Below, piece by piece: positions 1-17,780 of a DNA stretch of 64,000 nucleotides. Position 1 is the first letter of the stretch. Each line of letters begins with the position of its first letter. Both the position numbers and the translations under genes were made by a program. Under the pieces are notes generated by a model. That model saw only the letters and a program-made list of their open reading frames with translations. It had not been told where the DNA came from and searched no databases. Source of the DNA: Wuchereria bancrofti (Eukaryota; Nematoda; Chromadorea; Rhabditida; Onchocercidae); the NCBI GenBank assembly GCA_005281725.1, contig SSBO01000012.1, positions 6,451,177 through 6,515,176 on the forward strand, in the 5' to 3' direction.

Positions 1-2670
1 ACTGAAATCAAATATGCTCGGTCTAAAATACAATATTTATTCACGTAAGTGCTCGTTTTTTGCGGCCAATACCGTGACATACGATCGTAATGCAGCAAAT
101 GATACATTCATGTATGCAAACAGGCATGCAACAAACAGAGCATGAAACATCCGTCATGCCAAATAGCCAAGAAATAGAACTGCTTGAAGCATAGACACCG
201 TTCTTGATGCTGCTACAGATACTGCGCGGTGTCAATGTTAATAGAGAATGTGGTACCAGCATCATTACTGGTTGTGGACCTGATACTGGCAGTAGAATTG
301 AAACAGGTTCCATTATGTAAGCTAGCCGCAGTATTGGTATGGAATGCACTATCTAAAAAAGATTCTCACAAAGTTCGGAATGAGGTGTCGATGTTGGAAT
401 TTGTAAGAACTGTGTTCGCTTCAAAAAGAATAAAACACAGCAGCAGTTTGCACTGGTGGTCCGCACCACAGCATGTTAAAACTACATGACAACAGCAACA
501 AATTTGTCGTTCCCCACCAGCGCTTATCATACTATTTATCAGTTCTTAACTCTCAATTCGTGGATTTGCGAATGTCACTGGCTGAGGTGAAATGTGAATT
601 CTGTGTTCTGAAGTGAACAAAACAACATTACAAATGCTATCAGATACCACAAAGCTCCACATGTCTGAAGGTCTGGGGTTCTGTCAACTTGATTTGCTGA
701 TGTTACTTTTGTTCATGAAAGAGTGAATTTGTACTGAAACGCAAATTGCAGTGTTTTCCGTTTAAGAAAAAGTAACTTACATTGCTGTTCTCTGAGAAAG
801 TAGTAAGGATAAAGCGCAGAAAAGTAACTTAAATGTAAGGATAAAGCATAGAATCGAAAAAGCCAATTGCGCAAACTACTGAACCTGTTACCTTTTTTTC
901 TATCCGTTACGTGTTTTTGATACAGAGTTCGTTTGGTAGAATAATTCGTGGAAAGTGAAACCATTTTACATATATACCTCTACAATCGAAAAGCAAGTGA
1001 AGGCACTCCACTATGCACGTTCCAACTTCGATTTACATTGAATATCTATCCTCTTCGTTTTCATATAATTTCATATTGAAACGGAAGGCTTCTGAATTTT
1101 TCACACTGACTGTAGTCTTTTTTTTTTTGCAAAATGATTTCAAAACTTCAAATTTTTGGATGAAATGTCCTGAGTCATAAAGTTCCAGTTTTTACTACTA
1201 ATATCATAGCTTCCTGTGCATTTACTTTTGAGACATTGAAGTTTCACGGATTCATATCAATTGCAAAGAAAAAAAGTCACTGTATAATAGTTCAGGTTAT
1301 TACCTCCCTTCAGATATTCGCTCACTTTGTAAGAAACTATGTGTAAAGGGTTTAGGGTGCAAATATCAGACTGTAAACAATGTGAATTCAAACATCTGCA
1401 TGCATGTTTTTTACAATATTTTAGAGTTTCACGGTATTAGAAATTTGCGACATACTTCTCTTTTGTTACGTCATTATCCTGTTCTTGTTGTGCTGAAAAA
1501 CTTACACTGCAAAGTACTCCTCAATCGGCTCCGTAAACTACTCAAATTAGACCCTATTTCACGTCACCAGTGCGAAATGATAGACACAAGCTTACTCTCA
1601 AGAAATTTCGTTATTTTCAATTGAAGTCAGAATCAAATTCTGTGCAAAACATGGCAAATTAGCGGACAGTTTGAAAGAAATGACCTAGGTTAGAACTGTT
1701 CTTTCAAGTGAATCTAAGCAGCTCTTTAACTCCCTTGCTTTCTCTCTGAGCACCCGTGATATCTTTGAATGGGATCCGAGTCATTATTTAATAATTTTCG
1801 GTAATACGCAGTGCGGCCGAAGGTGTTCAGCTGTTTAACTGTTGGAAAGAGCCGTAACGATATTGTCTGGGCAGCAGTGTAGTGTGGTTTGCATTTTTAT
1901 TTTGGAATTCAGTGTTCTGATTTATATAGTCCTAAGAAATTTATTTAGTTTTATAGGTCTTTTTTCAAAAGCTACCGTAGTGATTGTGGGAGCAAGATGA
2001 AAGTTGTGCGCATCATCGGCTTCTTTATCTGCTAAATTTCAGAATATCTGTGGATTCATATTATGCCAGTTTTCGAAATAAATATTGAGCATTGTTATTT
2101 GAGCAGTGTGACTATCGGATCTTATTTTGCAGATGAACGCGAAATTTTAGAGATGATTGAACAAAGAAAATTTCTGATTGCATCTCGCATGTGCTTCCAT
2201 TCTACTGATTACAGCTGGTTAAACCATCGTCGGGGTCGAATGGTTAGCTGTCATTTGCCCATGTGCTCAGCATGATTCCATGCCTTTTTTTTCCTGCAAA
2301 CAATTTATAGGAATAATTTTTCTTCGTAGTTTGAAAATGAAAGAAAAATGGAATTGGATTTAAGTTCCTTTTATTAAGACAATTTAACTTGACTTGAAAC
2401 TTTACCTTTTGCTTTATGTGTCTTCACTGTTGTGCATAATACATGCGGCAGTGATTGTAAATGTATTTTGTACTCACAGCAGAAGATATCTAACACTGTT
2501 AAAAAAGCTGCTGTTAGAAATTGAAGCTTATAAAGGTTAGTAATTACTGGACTTAAATCCACTCTTCCTGCCACAATTAAGTCATTTATGTATTAAATTC
2601 ACTTGCTTTTCTTTAAAAAATTGGAAGTTTTCAGAACTTTTATACTGATAGTGTCTCGCTCTGCATTGAG
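1..2670. other. Unassigned left flank
   Basis: No gene could be named in this stretch. Bases 1-44 end in a consensus donor (TTCAC|GTAAGT) and could be the tail of an exon entering from the left, but no following exon joins in frame convincingly. A 70-codon open frame at 2063-2275 (+) resembles nothing I recognise; it could be an upstream TERT exon or chance. The rest is moderately AT-rich non-coding DNA and should contain the TERT promoter. Confidence 0.5.
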
Positions 2671-5600
2671 ATGATAGGTGCGGAGAATTTTAACAAACTT
2701 GATCATCTGCAACAACTGCTTCTGGAAGAAATATGTAGTCACATTCGTAGAAAGTATTTCAAATTTTTACTTTTTTCGTTCCCTTTCATTCTTTTGTTAG
2801 AAATTTATGTTTCTTGGGGAATTTTTGATGGAACCAAAGAATTAACCGCTAGGATGCTAAAATTCAGTGCACTGAAATCTCCTAAAGACTTACAGATCTC
2901 TCCATACAGTATTCTCTTAAACGCACAGTGCCACATTTGGATGATTGCGATGTTGAATCTTTATTAAGGTATCTTTTTTCATTGTCTCTTTATGAGTCGT
3001 TACTTTATAGTTTTTCTACATTCCTTTTTCTTTAATATCTAGAAATCGACATATTCTTCTTTAATATAACGCTTTCCTTCAATTTTGGACTGCCTTTCAA
3101 GATTTCCAAAATTGTTCGGGCCTCACTGATATTTAATGTTGCAGAGATGACGCGTTACACTGTGTCCTATAGATTCCATTGATTAGTCGGTAAAACAGAG
3201 CGTCTTCTAAGAGTACATTTATTCTGTTTATAAACTATTTGATGAAATGTAGTTCAGAATGATAGCGCTAAGAAGCGCTTGTTTTTGTGCGGTATGCTTC
3301 AATAATAATTTCAGAAAATCAGTAACTTACGCTCAGTATCGCGGATTTATGCGTGCAGTTTTTGGTTATCTGTTACCACTTGATTTAATCGGAAAATATA
3401 ATACGAAACTTGTTATCGATCATATTTCATCTATTCTCTTTAAGCTTGGGTGTGTTCTTTCTCATCGCTGAAAAAGTAGCGTGGTCTTTTTGTTTGGATG
3501 AAACTTTTCCCTTCATATGGCTTTACAGATTTCGTTTAACATTTATTTTAAAGTCAGCTTTTACTTTGTAGGTACGATGAAATTGTAAGGTTGAGCGATC
3601 TTTTCTCCATCCCGTTCAAAACTTCAACAATAAAATGGTTAAGAAATTTGGAATCTTACGAATTATGCTCCATACATCGGAAATTCATGCTTTGGTTTCT
3701 AAGAACCTCTATTCATGTCACTAAGTGAGCTTTTGAAAGTTTTTTTGTTAAAAAATTACTAGGGAATATCAGCAAAGAGAAAATTCGCAGTACATATTTG
3801 TAGTGAGAGTAATGTAATAGGAATAAGTTCGAGGACAAAGAAAGGTAGGGACAACGTTAATGATATTAACCCCTGATGCAACATTTTAGGTTGGTATGTA
3901 TACTTTCGACTCAGAATTGATCTTATGATTACTTTCTCATAGTGTGTAATTTAATACGATCTAGTGTTAGCATTCAGTAGTGTTATCTTTGCTTAGGGCT
4001 GCGTTTTATGTAACACCAGAGAACAGAACAAGGCTATTACGTTTTTATCGAAAAGATATATGGAAACGCATCGAAAGTCACAGCTTTCAGTTGTTGTCTG
4101 AGAAAAGGGATTTAAAGAAAGTGAAAGGTTGTTTTATTGTGACTTTATCGTATGCGATGTTTCGATAATCTATGCTGCGGAACATGTGAACTTTCTAATT
4201 TAACAGCCTTAAATGCAGTAGCTTCTTATATTTTAAGAAGTGGAGAAAAGTACAGTTGGAGCACGGATTCGGTTTCTACCAAAAAATTCAGGCACACGAT
4301 CATTAATTGTGTCAACAGGAAAAAGCTTTCAAAGACGATATTCGGCGATTGCATTGAAAATAGTTTCTGTAGTTATTGATATAATATGTGCAAAGCAACG
4401 CAAATATTCCAAGGAACTTCCTCTTACTGGAGCTGCTATTTGGAATGGTAGGTACATAGATTTCCCTCTCCTTGCAAAGTATATGCAAGACTAGCTCATA
4501 TATACTTTACTGTACTATACTGGGCCTACTGATACTTACGTCTTCATTGTTGTAATAATTCGTTATAACAGAAAATTATAATGCTGAAAATTATATAGCC
4601 TGTTTTCTAAACTTTGTATCTGTTCAGTTTTAGTACTTGTGTAATTCTTGTGATGAATGGGCACTTCTCTGTTTGCTTTTGAGAAAAACGTTTCTATCAT
4701 CTTAGCATAGCTTGTTTTATTCTTCATTTGAAGCTTGATGTATTTTCTCTTGTTTTATCATTTCAGGCATTGGTGGATTTCCCAGACGTTTCCGACGGTT
4801 CGTGCAAATGAATAGATCGACAAGAATTTATGCTGTAAAAACAGATGTTCGAGACTGTTTCGATTGCGTTAATCAAAATCTCTTGCGTTCTATACTGAGA
4901 AAACATATCTTGTTAACGAAGTGCGCGTTTTAAATTTTACGCAGTTTAATGTTTTTGCAGAAACTGTAGTTATGCTTGTTCGCGATGTTGATGTCATTAT
5001 GTGGTATGTTTCAATTTTCAATTCTGTAGGGTTCCTGCTGTCTCTACTTAATCACTTTCATATTTTAACTGTTTTCCGTTTAATCCTAATTTCGTGATTT
5101 GTTCTTATTCTAGATCTTGTCGTTTGCTTATCAAATGCTTTTCCTGAGTCCATGTAGAAATGAAAGGATTAGATTTCAGACATTTTCGATTGAATGCAAG
5201 TGTGATTGGGACGAGTTCTTTGGTGTTCGCTCGACGGTTTGGTTTCGGATGTGGAATTGATGACCATAATTGCAATCTTTTGGAAGTAAATCGTCTCATC
5301 TTCCCCAACGGTTTTTCTTCAACTTACATCAATATTTCATTTTATGACTGCATTCATATTGTTCATTGCAGCTCTGCATAACGGGTGAAATGGTTATATG
5401 GTTTCTTGAAACTTATGTCATCAGTAAAGAAGTAAATTTTTTTAAATAAGCAAATACATTAGGGCTGCATATGACTGCCCATGAAAAAATATACTTTCTG
5501 GAAAAGTGAAACGTTAGTACGCGGGACTGTGTATATTTGCTTTTTCAGTTTGAATATCGCGGCGGTATCTATCGTGCTTTTCGTGGCATACCACAAGGTA

Positions 5601-6599
5601 ACCATGCTTCAACACGTCTGTGTGATCTTTACTTGGGTGCAGCAGATTGCGAAAGGTATTTGGAACTAATGAAACGACGCGATACTTTACTTATCCGCTA
5701 TGTAGATGATTATTTGTTACTTACAACCGATATGAATTTTGCGCGGAAGGTATTTATTGACTTTCACTATGCTAGTTTATAAGTAGTTGAGGATTTACCG
5801 GAAAAAGTAAGTTGTAAGGAATGAAGAAAGAAAAAAAGAGATGGTTCCAACAGAACGCCATTCATTATTGTATAGTTTGCCTTTTGGTGCATTGATATTT
5901 TTAATAGAAGTATTTTTAATCACCTTATTTTTGTTTAGTTTCTGGAAGTAATGCATCTCGGGGCAGACGACAGTTATAACATTATCGCTGACTCTACAAA
6001 AACAGTAATTAATTTTTATTGCGAACGCAGTAAGTTGCTTATTTCTGGCAAAATGGTTGGTTCATGTAGCGCGGTACCATGGTGTGGCTATATAATTTAT
6101 CCGGGTTTGAGAAGAGTTAGTAAATCATATTTTGCATGATTTCTTACATTTTTTTAAATGTTATCTTATTTGACCTGTATTTCGGAAAACTATAAAAAAT
6201 AGTGTTTACACATGCTATTTAGCGCTATTTACTAACATACATGGTGTATTTGCAGTACTGCATCGATTGGGCGAAAATACATTCAGAAAAAGCAGTTTCT
6301 TGTCGAATTATACACAAGATAGGATCACACGAGAAAAGGATTGCTGTTTTGAGATTTTTAAAAGCATCGCTTCTTGAAAAGTTTGTCCGTTCTTTTAAGT
6401 GTAGGATATGTTTTAAGAAAAACATTTGCAAGAAAATCTTGTGTTTTCCAGGTACAGAATGGTTCATCGTTTCCCTTCTGACAAATGGAAGGTCAGTGTT
6501 TTGAAGAAGTTCGCCACCATTGGTACAAAATTATATGCACGTCCATATGCCAGAAAAGTCCGACTTTCCATGAAGGTCAGGAAAGCAAAGTGTAAATAA
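2671..6599 (+). CDS. trt-1: Telomerase reverse transcriptase (TERT), multi-exon
   Basis: Catalytic protein subunit of telomerase, which copies an RNA template onto chromosome ends in the nucleus. Exons read by hand: an N-terminal exon around 2671-2955 (PYSILL...C, CP-like), 3315-3449 (VFGYLLPLDLIGKYN), 3572-3724, 3997-4127 (AAFYVTPENRTRLLRFYRK, the T-motif/FYVTE region), 4238-4447 (motif 1 RFLPK, motif 2), 4767-4920 (motif A, VKTDVRDCFD), a tentative exon near 5114-5255, 5549-5749 (motif B' RGIPQG, motif C LIRYVDDYLLL), 5939-6115 (motifs D/E, PWCGYIIYPG), 6256-6398 and 6452-6599. The catalytic aspartates of motifs A and C are present. Phases agree from 3315 to 4920 and from 5549 to the stop. 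The start codon, the 5' end of the first exon and the A-to-B' insertion are unresolved. The C-terminal extension after motif E is only about 95 codons, much shorter than in vertebrates. The order of TERT-specific motifs rules out a retroelement RT. Confidence 0.9.
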
Positions 6600-6600
6600 A
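6595..6600 (+). terminator. AATAAA overlapping the TERT stop codon
   Basis: The last codons read TGT AAA TAA, and the stop lies inside an AATAAA hexamer, the canonical poly(A) signal. If used, the TERT 3' UTR would be only a few tens of bases. It is not shown that this hexamer is the one used. Confidence 0.45.
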
Positions 6601-7138
6601 GATGTTAGTCACTGATCAATCCATTTGTCATCCAGACTTCACATATATCGTCTCCTATAGTTTTAATTGCTTCTAGGGACGTTGGAATCGCGTATTTTGG
6701 CAAAATTTATGTGCTTGGCTTCGACAAGGATTTAAATATTTATACAACACAAAGTTGGCTCATTTATATGGATCAAACAGTTGACGAATGTATTTTTTAG
6801 CAAGTTCATGGCTCTTGTATCTATGTAACAGTATTTTTAAAACTCTTCGAGTGAAGCGTTTTAAGACTGTAAAACGTTGAATTTGCAACTGTTGGTGTTG
6901 ATAACGAATTATTAAATTGAGTCGTTTAAAAAAAAGTGCGTACACCTTTTCCACTGAGGCTTCGGTCCTTCAGTATCTCTAATCGAGTTTTCATACATGT
7001 TTTTCAGATGAGACAGTTCCACTATGTACAAATAAAGTACAAATGCTTCCAGTCGTACTTATTTTAGGAATTGTCCAATTGTGTTTGAAAGAATTGTAAG
7101 ACTGTAAGTGTTGTAAGATTTGCGACTGTTGTTATTCG
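6601..7138. other. Intergenic, TERT to TAF13 relic
   Basis: About 540 bases without a recognisable gene, RNA or repeat. It separates the TERT stop from the decayed TAF13 exon copy and presumably holds the end of the TERT transcript. Confidence 0.6.
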
Positions 7139-7386
7139 TGTTGTGGAAGGTTCATATTATGTTATTGATGGCTGCATTGATTGAACGGTAGATTTTCCAG
7201 TGACTGTGTTCTAAACCTTAGAACTTTTAGAAACAATTGTAATGAACTACATAGAGATTATGTGCTAGCGCGCTCTACAAATATGTAAAGCGGGTAAATT
7301 AGTTCTTGAGGATATACATTATTGGGCGAGATGCTAAAAAATTTAGCGTTATCAAGGACTTACTGCCAATGACTAAGGAGCTTTAA
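7139..7386 (+). pseudogene. Decayed duplicate of TAF13 intron end plus exon 2
   Basis: This segment aligns almost base for base with 7820-8080 of the TAF13 gene just downstream. It starts in intron sequence (ATGGCTGCATTGATTGAA is shared) and runs through most of exon 2 (shared stretches such as GAACTACATA, AAATTAGTTCTTGA against AAACTAGCTCTTGA, and AAAAAATTT). It has lost about 16 bases covering the acceptor and the first exon-2 codons. It carries in-frame stops and ends where the last part of the exon would begin. Because intron sequence is included, it arose by DNA duplication and not by retrocopying. It cannot encode a histone fold. Confidence 0.85.
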
Positions 7387-7491
7387 TGTAGTATATACAT
7401 TACGAATTGCTTGAAATATTTTGCTACTTACGCTTTTTTTCCCGGTATATACATCTATACACATCAGGATTGTATAAACTTCTGACCTCAG

Positions 7492-8124
7492 ATGCTTGAT
7501 GAAGAAAGCAGTTTGTTTGGATCTGATGATGAGGGCGACGATGAAAGGCGAAGAGACAATCCGGAAGATAAGAAGTACTTTTTTCGGAAGGAGTTCCGCA
7601 CTATGATTTATGGTTTTGGCGATGACAAGGTATGTCTTTTGAGCTGATTGCACATGCGTGCAGTGGCGTCATGTATAAAAATACGCAACGGTATGATGGC
7701 GTCTCACGCTCCGAGCGAAACAAATTCTTTAGAAAATGATCATGATTGAGTTACAAGTGCACGACAATCAGCACTTCGATCGTAACAAATTGAGCAACGA
7801 TCGAGATACCAAAGAATATGTTGTGAAAAGGTTCGACCATGTTATTATGGCTGCATTGATTGAATGACAGATCTTTCAGTGGCTGTATTCTAGGTACCCT
7901 ACGACAAAACCCTGGAACTTCTGGAAACGATTGTAACGAACTACATACAGCATATGTGCCAACGCGCTTTACAAATGGGTAAACCGGGTAAACTAGCTCT
8001 TGAAGATATACACTATTTGATCCGACGTGATGTTAAAAAATTTGGCCGTGTCAAAGATTTACTGTCAATGAGTGAGGAACTGAAAAAAGCTAGGAAGCAG
8101 TTTGATGAAGCGAAGGCAATATAA
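7492..8124 (+). CDS. taf-13: TFIID subunit 13 (TAF13), histone-fold protein
   Basis: TAF13 pairs with TAF11 through a histone fold within TFIID, the promoter-recognition complex of RNA polymerase II, in the nucleus. Two exons, 7492-7629 and 7894-8124, join in phase 0 and give 122 residues, about the family's usual length. An acidic N-terminus (GSDDEGDDERR) is followed by the family signature FRKEFRTMIYGFGDD, then a helix with LELLETIVTNYIQHMCQRA, and the conserved LALEDIHYLIRRDVKKFGRV and KDLLSMSEELKKARKQFDEA. An acceptor-like CTCAG lies directly before the ATG, so the mRNA is probably trans-spliced there or has an upstream non-coding exon. A decayed copy of exon 2 lies 5' of the gene. An AATAAA at 8455-8460 may be its poly(A) signal. 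Confidence 0.97.
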
Positions 8125-8724
8125 ATTTTTTTTATTGTGGGAACATTATTGAAAGCTAGTTGAATCAAAGGCAGATAAACAATTTAAAGGAATACAAACC
8201 TAAAAATTATGAGGCACAGTGCTGGAGTAAGAAGTGAGGAGATACTGGTTTCCGGATCTGCGGCTAGAATTAATCGATGACAGATATTTTTTATAGAAAG
8301 CAAACGTTGTAGTAGGGAGTATACTCGTGCTGGCACCAGATAGCATGGGTAAAAATAAGTGTCAATATTATAAACTGTAAGAAAAATGGATTTTTTATTT
8401 TAAGCCTTACGTACTTGCTGTTCTGAGCACAAATCATAATGGTTTAAAATTTGCAATAAAACGGTAGTCTGATCAGAGGAAAATAAGCGTTACTGCATCG
8501 TATATTACTTATAATACCGCATCCGTTTAGACCTGGGACTGCTGAGCAAGAGGTATATTTTCTATAATTCATCACTGGAAACATCAAAATGTGAAAAATT
8601 TAAATGAGTGAGGCGACTCCGCTGTATTCATATAATTGAAAGAATTCCACAGCGAACGAAATATAATAGAAGTAGTGCTCTTTAAATATCACCAATTCCA
8701 ATTTAGTAAAGACGTGTGGTCCAC
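8125..8724. terminator. Convergent 3' region of TAF13 and vinculin
   Basis: Six hundred bases between two convergent stop codons. AATAAA on the plus strand at 8455-8460 fits TAF13; its counterpart on the minus strand (TTTATT at 8394-8399) fits vinculin. If both were used, the two transcripts would overlap at their 3' ends by some tens of bases. No coding sequence was seen here. Confidence 0.4.
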
Positions 8725-16209
<7,485 letters not shown>

Positions 16210-16441
16210 GATCTGAGCAGCGTGTCGTATAAAGTTGAAGTATAAAAGCGAAGAACACCAGCTCTATTGGCCTGTCAGCTTTCAGGAATAGAAACAGTAG
16301 CTCAAGTGGGACTGATCGTGTACTGATGATCAACTGATCAGGGGTCAACGTCCCATGGCTCTCTCTCCCTCCCTCTCTCACTCTTCCTCGTATGAAACTG
16401 CTCGTGGATCTCCCCACCGATGATCACCACCGGAGGTTAGT
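16210..16441 (-). promoter_or_regulatory. Vinculin 5' flank
   Basis: About 230 bases upstream of the vinculin ATG, of ordinary composition with a pyrimidine-rich CT tract at 16360-16385 (plus strand). It should contain the transcription start or outron of the gene. No defined TATA or factor site is claimed. It ends at the GAAT microsatellite. Confidence 0.4.
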
Positions 16442-16544
16442 TGAATGAATGAATGAATGAATGAATGAATGAATGAATGAATGAATGAATGAATGAATGA
16501 ATGAATGAATTAATGAATGAATGAATGAATGAATGAATGATTGA
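16442..16544. repeat. GAAT/ATTC tetranucleotide microsatellite
   Basis: About 25 nearly perfect copies of GAAT with one TAAT variant, ending next to a single N at 16545. A related GAAT/GAATG array lies at 35395-35604, so the same simple repeat stands near both sides of the AT-rich block. Confidence 0.97.
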
Positions 16545-16545
16545 N
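16545..16545. other. Single-N contig join
   Basis: One undetermined base immediately after a microsatellite. Such single Ns mark contig joins elsewhere in the window. Here the flanks share only the simple repeat, so the join rests on weak sequence evidence. Confidence 0.7.
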
Positions 16546-16756
16546 TCTATCCTTAAACAAATTCCCTTTATTCCCAAATTCACATTTATCCAACACCATC
16601 TCTTAATTACAATTAATCATTGCTTTACAATTGTCCATTTATAGTGCGGTTGGGGTTTCAGCTCTCTTGTAATGTTCAGCGTTTAATAACTGTGTAGCAT
16701 CCGTGCGATATGTATAATGCGTTATTATGATGTTGATTAGTTTTATGTTAAATAAA

Positions 16757-16778
16757 GGTTTAATTACCCAAGTTTGAG
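16757..16778 (+). other. Perfect 22-nt SL1 spliced-leader sequence
   Basis: All 22 positions match the nematode SL1 leader (GGTTTAATTACCC followed by AAGTTTGAG). The next bases are GT (GTGTCT), as at the leader's donor site in SL RNA genes. No 5S rRNA gene is nearby, although SL1 genes usually lie in 5S repeats. Downstream, AAATTTTGT about 50 bases on is only a weak Sm-site candidate. It may be an isolated SL RNA gene or relic, or a leader captured from a trans-spliced transcript. Confidence 0.85.
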
Positions 16779-17574
16779 GTGTCTACAATCAAAGAAACAG
16801 AAAGAACAGTCAAATTTTGTCACCGTTCTAGAAAAGCGACGACACTTATCATTTTAGGATGTGGAATCTGGTCAGGAGAGTGTTTTCATCCATGCAGCGG
16901 TGCATTATTTGCATTTTATTGGGAAAATTGATGTATTAATGAATGCTTTAAAGGAATGTTGTCATAAACGCCCTTCATGATTGTTGATTGCTACCGCGCT
17001 TTGCTGTTAAATAATATGGCTGAAGCTAATTGGTTGCTTGATGTTGTAAATTTTGTTTTTTTCTGTCTTTAATATAGTTGTATTATTTTGATGCCATATC
17101 CATTAAAACGATATTCAGCTGGGTTCATATGTTTTTATATAAATTTGTCGGCAAATAGGCCGAAAGTACTAAGTAACTAAAGAAAAAGATTGTATATAGT
17201 GTATATAGGATCTTATTGTTAATAAAGAAAAAAGGGTGGGCGCTAACATCAAGGAGTCAACCTAACAGGCAACGCAGCGATGGGAAAGGTGCAACCAGAT
17301 AATAAACGTGCAAATTAACGATGTGGATATTTGATCTCTACAAATAGGCGTTCTCAGCGGTATAAGCAGAGCAGTTTCTTATTATGAATATTACATTGGG
17401 TCAACGGGTTGGAGGACGGTGGTGTTAGTGCTCGCTTAGGTCGTTTAGAGGAAAACGGTTAGGAAGACGAGTAATAGGGATTCGCTCTTAGGACACCAAT
17501 AGGACGACGCGTTCATAGGAATTTTAACTGATAGACGGATAATCTTTCGTTACTAACGGCGACAAACGAGAAAT

Positions 17575-17596
17575 GGTTTAATTACCAAAGTTTGAG
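17575..17596 (+). other. SL1-like 22-mer with one mismatch
   Basis: It matches SL1 at 21 of 22 positions (C to A at position 13) and is followed by TATT, not by a donor GT. It lies 818 bases downstream of the perfect copy in the same orientation. Without the GT it cannot act as an SL RNA donor. Confidence 0.8.
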
Positions 17597-17780
17597 TATT
17601 AAACGACGTGAATTCAACGAAGAGAAATTCAACCAGGAGAAATACAACTGCAGGAATAATATTCTTGCAATAAACGACGACAAGCAAACGATCAAACCAA
17701 CGACAGTTAAGACATTCAACGACAATCCAGGGATTAAGAAGAAAGTAGGAAACAATTAAACAGATAATCGTCCCTTAAAA

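Larger units (their letters stand above)
16546..17780. other. Ordinary-composition segment with SL1 sequences, possible element remnant
   Basis: This 1.2-kb piece has no recognisable gene but is clearly richer in GC than the DNA to its right. It contains the SL1 leader (16757-16778) and a one-mismatch copy (17575-17596). It also has TATA-like and AATAAA motifs near 17195-17225, followed by GGGCGCTAAC at about 17237, which resembles a retroelement primer-binding region. It ends with an A/G-rich tract (AAAAAAAGGGGGAAA) near 17778. A degenerate LTR element is possible but unproven. An 81-codon frame without ATG runs on the plus strand from about 17534 to 17758 and reads through the second SL1-like site. 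Confidence 0.35.

Noticed and set aside
229..489. Open frames on both strands near the left edge
   Set aside because: They overlap each other on opposite strands, resemble no family, and give no in-frame splice to the possible exon tail at 1-44.
2063..2275. 70-codon frame as a TERT N-terminal exon
   Set aside because: No TEN-domain similarity could be recognised and no phase link to the first supported exon was found.
5537..5782. YVDD reverse-transcriptase motif as a retrotransposon
   Set aside because: The surrounding exons carry TERT-specific T, 1, 2, A, B', D and E motifs in the right order, split by introns, with no gag, integrase or LTR.
7360..7653. 97-codon minus-strand frame across TAF13 exon 1
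   Set aside because: It is the antisense of the TAF13 relic and exon 1, both explained on the plus strand.
16442..16544. Telomeric or subtelomeric repeat
   Set aside because: The unit is GAAT, not the nematode telomere repeat TTAGGC; it is a simple microsatellite.
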